The position numbers were made by a program, and so were the translations under genes. A stretch of DNA of 64,000 nucleotides from Spinacia oleracea (lineage: Eukaryota; Streptophyta; Magnoliopsida; Caryophyllales; Amaranthaceae). Each line of letters starts with the position of its first letter. The first letter of the stretch is position 1. Below the pieces are notes generated by a model that had not been told where the DNA came from, did no database searches, and was given only the letters and a program-made list of their open reading frames with translations. This document shows, piece after piece, positions 59,002 through 64,000 of this stretch. Where the stretch lies: positions 868,001 to 932,000 of the forward strand of contig NC_079491.1 of the NCBI RefSeq assembly GCF_020520425.1, in the 5' to 3' direction.

Positions 59002-60690
59002 GTAAGTGCGCACTGCTGGTAGAAGGTCGTCATGCAATTTTACTCACCTTTTTAAGTCATTGAGTAACAATACATCTGGATATATATACAATAATATACC
59101 AAGTAATTGCAATATAATATTAACTTTCTTGTTTATTAACAAAGTATCTCCATGATGAGCTTGTGTTGTAGTTGTGCCAAGGATATTGGTCGAGCGGATT
59201 GCTATAGATAGGTGTGGTTCTCATGTATAGTAGAAACAGTTCTCAATTCTTTATCCAAACATCTCTAAGATGAGGAATTCTACAATCTAATAAAAGTTAC
59301 TCTAACCTTAATATGCCAGGTAATCTCTTTTTTTCCTATGCTTATGTAGAACAAGGAGTTTCAAGTTTTCTTCAGTTGCTATTATCTTTTACTGCTTTCT
59401 CTTGTTGATACTGCTTCCGCTTGCAGACAACACTCTACCGAAGTGATCTCGTCTTAAATAATACTTTTGCTCAACAATCCGTGTTACTCTACCAAAGTGT
59501 GTCTCTGGCTCTCCGCTCAACTGAAAGGCTCACCCTACTTTTGTAATGCTTACAAAATATTATTTGGTAATTTAAATTATATCAATTTCTCGATACTGCA
59601 AGTTTTACAAACAAAATAAAACAAGATGAGCCTTTCACAACCTTTTTTTTTTATGTTGTTCAATAATTTCTCTGAATTAAATTGGGGATTTTCTTTTTGA
59701 AATTCGATTATTTGGCATTGATGTGGAAAAATTAAAGTTTTTTTTATTAGGAAGGTCGATAAAGAGATTAGTGGTGCTTCCTTATACAAACTCCAATATA
59801 TATCTTTATCAGGACCCCTTCAGAGATTAATCTTTTCTTATATAGATTCCCTTGAATATTTTTTACACTCAACTAAGAAATTGTGACGCCTAAGCTTCTT
59901 GGAAGTTAGAACTATTGAACTGTTGCACGTTCTTATCTCATAAAGTAGCGTACCGACAGGCAGTGGAGGCTCAAGGAGGAAAAGTCTAATTGTCGGTGTG
60001 ATGCGATCTTGCAGAGAGAAAGAAATACTATAAGCCACTTCTAGAGCTTTAATTAGTGTGAGATTATTATTTTTGGTGTACGTATAATGGTATATCTCTT
60101 GGAAATTCGCCTTTTTTATGTACAGGTACTGATCATATGCAATATCCAATGTCTTAGCAGTATTTGCTACAATTGATGTCTGCAGTCTGGTGTGGTTGTA
60201 GCGGACGGACAAAGGGGAAGGTAATTTTGCACGCTTCTCCGAGAAGACGAGGTGCACCTTGCCAGAGTCTGATATCAGGTGGTTATTCTCCCATCAATTG
60301 TCCATTTTTTTATTCCATTCTTATTTATCGTGTTTTTTTTGTTTCTCCAACTCTCTTGAAATTAAAAAATTCAGTTGTTGAAGAAGCATTGTTGGAAGGA
60401 ACTGATCTTGATGCTTCTCAATAGGTTCCTTTTCACTCTTTCATCCAATTATGCCCACTTAGGTTTCTTTTGTTATTGCCAATGCACACGATAATTAGTG
60501 GAGATCATAGAAGCTCAAGAAAGTTCTTGGAAAAGGTGTAATTGACCCTTTATATAAAATCAGTTTGTGTATTTGAGTCTCAGCTGTCTACTTTGAACAA
60601 GTCTATGTTGATATCCAAAAGCATTCAAGTGTTTGTGTTAAGGCCAAACTATTGTGTGGTTCGCAAGTGAATTATAATGTTCCTTTCTTT
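59002..60690. other. Unassigned DNA between the GH9 and TPR fragments
   Basis: No gene assigned. A short stretch at about 60,380-60,423 (VVEEALLEGTDLDASQ) looks coding-like and could belong to the TPR fragment or to another gene; not resolved. Confidence 0.4.
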
Positions 60691-60692
60691 TT

Positions 60693-62055
60693 GTAGGCAG
60701 CAAAACTGTAGCCCAACTGTATGTCTACTTGATATTCTATTGCTGTCCACCATATCAAAGATGCAGGCATGTAAAAAAATCTGACTGAACACGTATCCTT
60801 GGCTGGAAATGAGATGGCATTAATACTTAGAGAAGCCGATCCAATGTTGATTGATCCTCCAATTGCATGGACTTGATTTGCCATGGTTCACCAGGCTCAG
60901 CATGAGATTGCAGCAGCATTTGAAAGTGAACAGAAGGAATTGATGGGGGTGAAGAGCATGCTATTTTGTAGCTTGAAACAGGTAAATTATTCATAATCAA
61001 TTTTGTTATAGGAGCTGCTTGATGTGAAACTATTCATGACTTCTTGTTGGCATGCTGCTTTCTGTTATATTTGAAGTTAAATCAAAGTATTCCAAGTTGT
61101 TCCAACAACTTTTTGTATTTTAAAGAAATCGACTTTGGATCTAATGATCTATCCCATAAGTCACTCCTTTAACCGACCTATAAGGTCTGCGTATATACGA
61201 ATGAAAAATTGGTTTTCTTTCTAACTTTTCAAAACTTTTGAGGTCACTTTAAAATAGATGAACAAATTTATTGCAGCTGAAATCCTATAAACCTTGTAAT
61301 TAGTGTTGCCCTAAACTACTGCTCTGCATTTAGTTTTTCAGTAAGCGTAATGTTTGATGGATAATTGAGTATAAACAGTCGTCAATCGCAACTGCATTAG
61401 CCTCGCAACTATAAAACTGTCATGACTAATAACACGCACACCTGGTGATAAATTGGAAAATTTCTAAGAAAGTAAAGAATGTCTTGTTCACCCAGTCAAG
61501 AGGGAAAAAGAAAACTAGAGGAAATAACTATATTGAACCGATCAAGTGCTGCAAATAACCCTGGTTCTTGCACTTTCTAGCAACAATATTTGGTCGCGAT
61601 GCTTTGAGAAACTACAAGTAACTAGAGTAATTTAGATAATGACCTTTGTGGCTTGATATGCTAAACTCAAGAATGCCTTCTCTTGTTTCATAGGTAATTG
61701 GAGAGGATCCGGATGATACTAATGTACTAGCACCAGTTAGGGCTCGGTCTACGCACCCAAGAGTTCAAAATGTCACAGAAGTACCTTAAAGATGCAGTAT
61801 CTCGACTTAGGGAATGCAGATATCCCTGGTCCAACCTTGGCATCTCTCTACAGTTAGCAGAAGAACCATTTCAAGATGAGGAGGCTTTCAATCGAGCCTT
61901 ACTTTTGCCTACTTCTCAGCAAGCACATGCAATATTTCGAACCTAGAGAATTATTACAGGCAGGAAAAGAAATATGATAGTGCAAAAGAAATGTTCACAA
62001 AAGCACTTCAGCTCACAAAAGCATCTTATTTGAATCTCAACAATTTCTGCCAATA
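60693..62055 (+). pseudogene. TPR-repeat protein fragment (Arabidopsis At5g63200-like)
   Basis: Remnant of a tetratricopeptide-repeat protein gene. Block 1 (60693-60981) reads PNCMST, YSIAVHHIKDA, SLAGNEMALILREADPMLID + PPIAW, FAMVHQAQHEIAAAFESEQK + ELMGV, SLKQ, with four in-frame stops, two of which replace Arg or Gly codons expected in the family. An intron with GT and AG (60982-61693) is kept. Block 2 (61694-62055) reads VIGEDPDD, then after frame shifts SQKYLKDAVSRLRECRYPWS + NLGISLQLAEEPF, SQQAHAIF and NYYRQEKKYDSAKEMFTKAL. Family named from memory of its conserved wording. Clearly broken; molecular role of the parent is not well known. Confidence 0.75.
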
Positions 62056-62551
62056 TCAGTTCTTTCATCTCTTGTTTTTTTTTTCCTGTTTTGTAGTTTT
62101 TGTTTAATTTTTATGTTGTTCTGCATTCTTGTTACAGAGTTTTATCATTGTTACAGAATATGATGGATAAAACTCATCACTACATCAATTACTTGTTTGT
62201 TAATTAAGCTCTATTGTTAAGCATGAACACTCAACTGTTTTCATATACTAATAAGGCTCGGGATTTACATTGTACTTCGAAAATTATTTTTCTCTATCTT
62301 GGGGTTTAACTAAATTTAGCGTCTTATGTCGTACCACGTTGAGTCGTGCCGTGCCTTGTTTTCCAAAAAAATGCGGCCCAGGCTTGGCTCACGACTTTGT
62401 GCTCATGCCGAGCTGGGCCGAACCGAGCTTCTTTTGAGGGCAGTCAGAATTTTTCCATATTATGTTTAATGCGGAAATCAAGAGTCTAATGAGTTATTGC
62501 AGGCACTACTAATCAGTCCTCCAATTGTTGTTTGGTTTGTTGCTAGTTAAC

Positions 62552-62701
62552 CAAGCAAAAAAGAGGTCCTCAAATGAAGAAACTGCACTGGTGCAACAAA
62601 TTCTGAAGACATTACTACCTTCTCGGGCCTCAATTAGTTGTCATGAGAAACTCTGTTTGCAGCTCATTGTTAAAAATTCAGTCAGGTTCGTGTAAAATGT
62701 C
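62552..62701 (+). other. Unrecognised coding-like fragment
   Basis: Plus-strand open stretch reading NQAKKRSSNEETALVQQILK, then TLLPSRASISCHEKLCLQLI and VKNSVR, followed by a stop. A CAG/GTTCGTG donor-like site lies near its end. Amphipathic and protein-like, but I cannot name the family. Probably another captured exon. Confidence 0.45.
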
Positions 62702-62738
62702 AGTATTATATGTGCACATAATAGGGTAATATCTCTCG

Positions 62739-62995
62739 GCACGAAAAAGCCTGGCCCGAGCATGAAGTAGTGGGCCGTGGGCTGCAATTATTTTTGGAAA
62801 AAGCACGATACGACTCGATATGGCACGAAAAAACTCGTTAAATTAGTTAAATTAAGCTTGGACACGACAGCCTGACCCGATGCAAAGCGGGTTTGGCATG
62901 GGTCGGACTCTTATACACCCGCGATCAGTAGGCTTGACCAGAAGCCCGACCCGGGGCACGGCCAGAAGCCCGACCCGGGGCACGACCATCCTTAG
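62739..62995. mobile_element. GGGCCGGGC/CCCGACCCG-rich element
   Basis: Dense in GGCACGA, CCCGACCC and GGGCCG words, with two adjacent copies of CCAGAAGCCCGACCCGGGGC plus ACG (about 62,938-62,985). A smaller related patch lies at 62,335-62,440. Likely decayed members of the hAT-like group; ends not resolved. Confidence 0.4.
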
Positions 62996-63208
62996 CCATA
63001 CCAACGCTTAATCTTAATCAGACATCGTTTCCAGATTAGTACATTGCTTAGGAAGAAAGGAAAGTCAATTAGCAGTAAAAGTTAGATAAAAGACGACATT
63101 GGTCAACAAAAGTGTGCCTACGCCAATCTCAACTACCCAAGTATCAGTTGGATTTTCATCGCACTCAAAATCTCCTGCATTTTCCCAGTCTCTCTCCAAC
63201 AACAGAGG

Positions 63209-64000
63209 ATGTTATTGTTTCGTCCCCTTTTTGTATTACTTGTAGTTTTTCTCACGCTATTATTTGCACCCATAAACTCGCACAACGAATCGGGCGAGTG
63301 GAGCTGCGAGTCCTCCGAGTCGGGCACCCAAATCGCTGCTGAGTTCAGACCCGGTGTTGTCACTCTTGATGGGCACCCCGACGATTGGAAGGACATTGGT
63401 GGGTTTGATTTCTCTCTCCTACCTGCTCTTGACCCGCACGAAGATGATGCCTATAAGGGCGGAAAAATGACTGTTAAGGTATATCCTGATTCGAAATTTT
63501 CATTATTTTTTAATTTTATTTTGAGCTTGATGGTTTATGCATTGTGGGTTCTTGTTAATTTTTGGGTTTGTTTGATTAATCTGGTTTTTGATGTCAAATT
63601 AGGATTTTTTTAGCTGCTTAAAGTTGATGAAAATTGCAGGATTTGTGTGTGTGAGTGGGTATATGATGAACCAACATAGAGTTGGCTCAAGTGGTAAGCA
63701 GCTTGATGTCGCTTAAGGGAGGTCTCGGGTTCGAGGCTCGCCGTATGCAGAAACTCTTGTTGGGAGACTCACCCACCATAAGCAAGGTGTGCGACACGGG
63801 TCGGATCCGGATGTAGTCGGAGCTAAGCTCCGGTGAACCGGGTGTGCTATGCGTAAAAAAAGAGTGGGTATATGATTTGAGCTTTGATGATTAATATATA
63901 GTGGCCTTTTGTTGGTTTCTGGGTTCATCTGATAATTTGTGTTGGATTGGTTTTGGATTTGAAGTTCAGTTTGCTAAGCTGTTTGGTGTTTTGAGATTTT
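63209..64000 (+). CDS. Secreted protein with probable haem-binding (ethylbenzene-dehydrogenase-like) domain, 5' part
   Basis: Exon 1 is 63209-63478 (90 codons), donor GTTAAG/GTATAT, phase 0; the rest is beyond the window. Seen: signal peptide MLLFRPLFVLLVVFLTLLFA, then GEWSCES, a conserved AEFRPGVVTLDGHPDDWKDI stretch, FDFSLLPALDP and GGKMTVK. This is a conserved plant family that I place in the cytochrome c-552/DMSO-reductase-like haem-binding fold group; that name is from memory and function is unknown. Exons 2 and 3 can be read from the broken copy at 55-56 kb (ALHDGKDVF, then SVALMFQIGENATYHNV). Intron 1 carries a fresh SINE. Confidence 0.7.
63668..63861 (+). mobile_element. Young SINE in intron 1 of the 63.2-kb gene
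   Basis: 194 bp, flanked by a perfect 15-bp target duplication GAGTGGGTATATGAT (63653-63667, 63862-63876). A-box-like GGCTCAAGTGGTAAGCAGC, B-box-like GGGTTCGAGGC, and a short poly-A of seven. The perfect duplication indicates a recent insertion. It is absent from the corresponding intron of the broken copy at 54.9 kb. Confidence 0.9.

Noticed and set aside
1-64000. CRISPR arrays, bacterial operons, LTR or virus-like elements
   Set aside because: The window is plant nuclear DNA; no regularly spaced repeats of CRISPR type, and no paired LTRs, capsid, envelope or polymerase domains were seen.

Overview
This is nuclear DNA from a dicot plant. The genes have many short GT-AG introns in AT-rich DNA, and the intergenic space is full of small non-autonomous transposons and SINEs. 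The wording of the NB-LRR N-terminus recalls spinach, beet and quinoa, so an Amaranthaceae/Chenopodiaceae source (Caryophyllales) is my best guess, but it is an inference. No rRNA, tRNA, organellar block, LTR retroelement or virus-like fossil was recognised.

Layout. (1) 0.8-4.5 kb, minus: a CC-NB-LRR immune receptor with a long acidic tract inside its LRR region. (2) 4.5-8.5 kb: intergenic DNA with Stowaway and hAT-like MITEs. (3) 8.6-10.1 kb, minus: a secreted glycine-rich cell-wall protein made of a coding minisatellite, with a clear TATA box. (4) 10.1-16.2 kb: MITEs, one SINE with target-site duplications, and tandem duplications. (5) 16.3-19.2 kb, minus: intronless exportin-2 (CAS/CSE1) with a 5' UTR intron. 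(6) 22.2-27.2 kb, minus: a four-exon PPR-SMR gene, the GUN1 orthologue; each of its three introns holds a different repeat. (7) 28.8-47.0 kb, minus: a 27-exon NOMO (nodal modulator)-like ER membrane protein; all exons were placed and the reading phase closes to 1201 aa. (8) 49.8-54.1 kb, plus: the H/ACA snoRNP assembly factor NAF1, divergent from NOMO. (9) 54.1-62.7 kb: a mosaic of broken host gene pieces. It holds a second copy of the NAF1 3' flank, two exons of a copy of the gene that starts at 63.2 kb, a glycoside hydrolase family 9 endoglucanase fragment, a TPR-protein fragment and one unrecognised coding-like piece. Several pieces keep introns, so they came from genomic DNA and not from mRNA. 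(10) 63.2-64.0 kb, plus: the first exon of a secreted protein with a probable haem-binding (ethylbenzene-dehydrogenase-like) domain; a fresh SINE sits in its first intron and the gene runs off the window.

The genes are unrelated housekeeping, signalling and defence genes and do not form a pathway cluster. The most unusual part is region 9. It is best read as a local tandem duplication (NAF1 3' end through the 63.2 kb gene) that was later broken up and filled with fragments of other genes. A second theme is a set of small DNA transposons whose insides are made of repeated GGGTCGGGT-like sequence, some with clear 8-bp target-site duplications.
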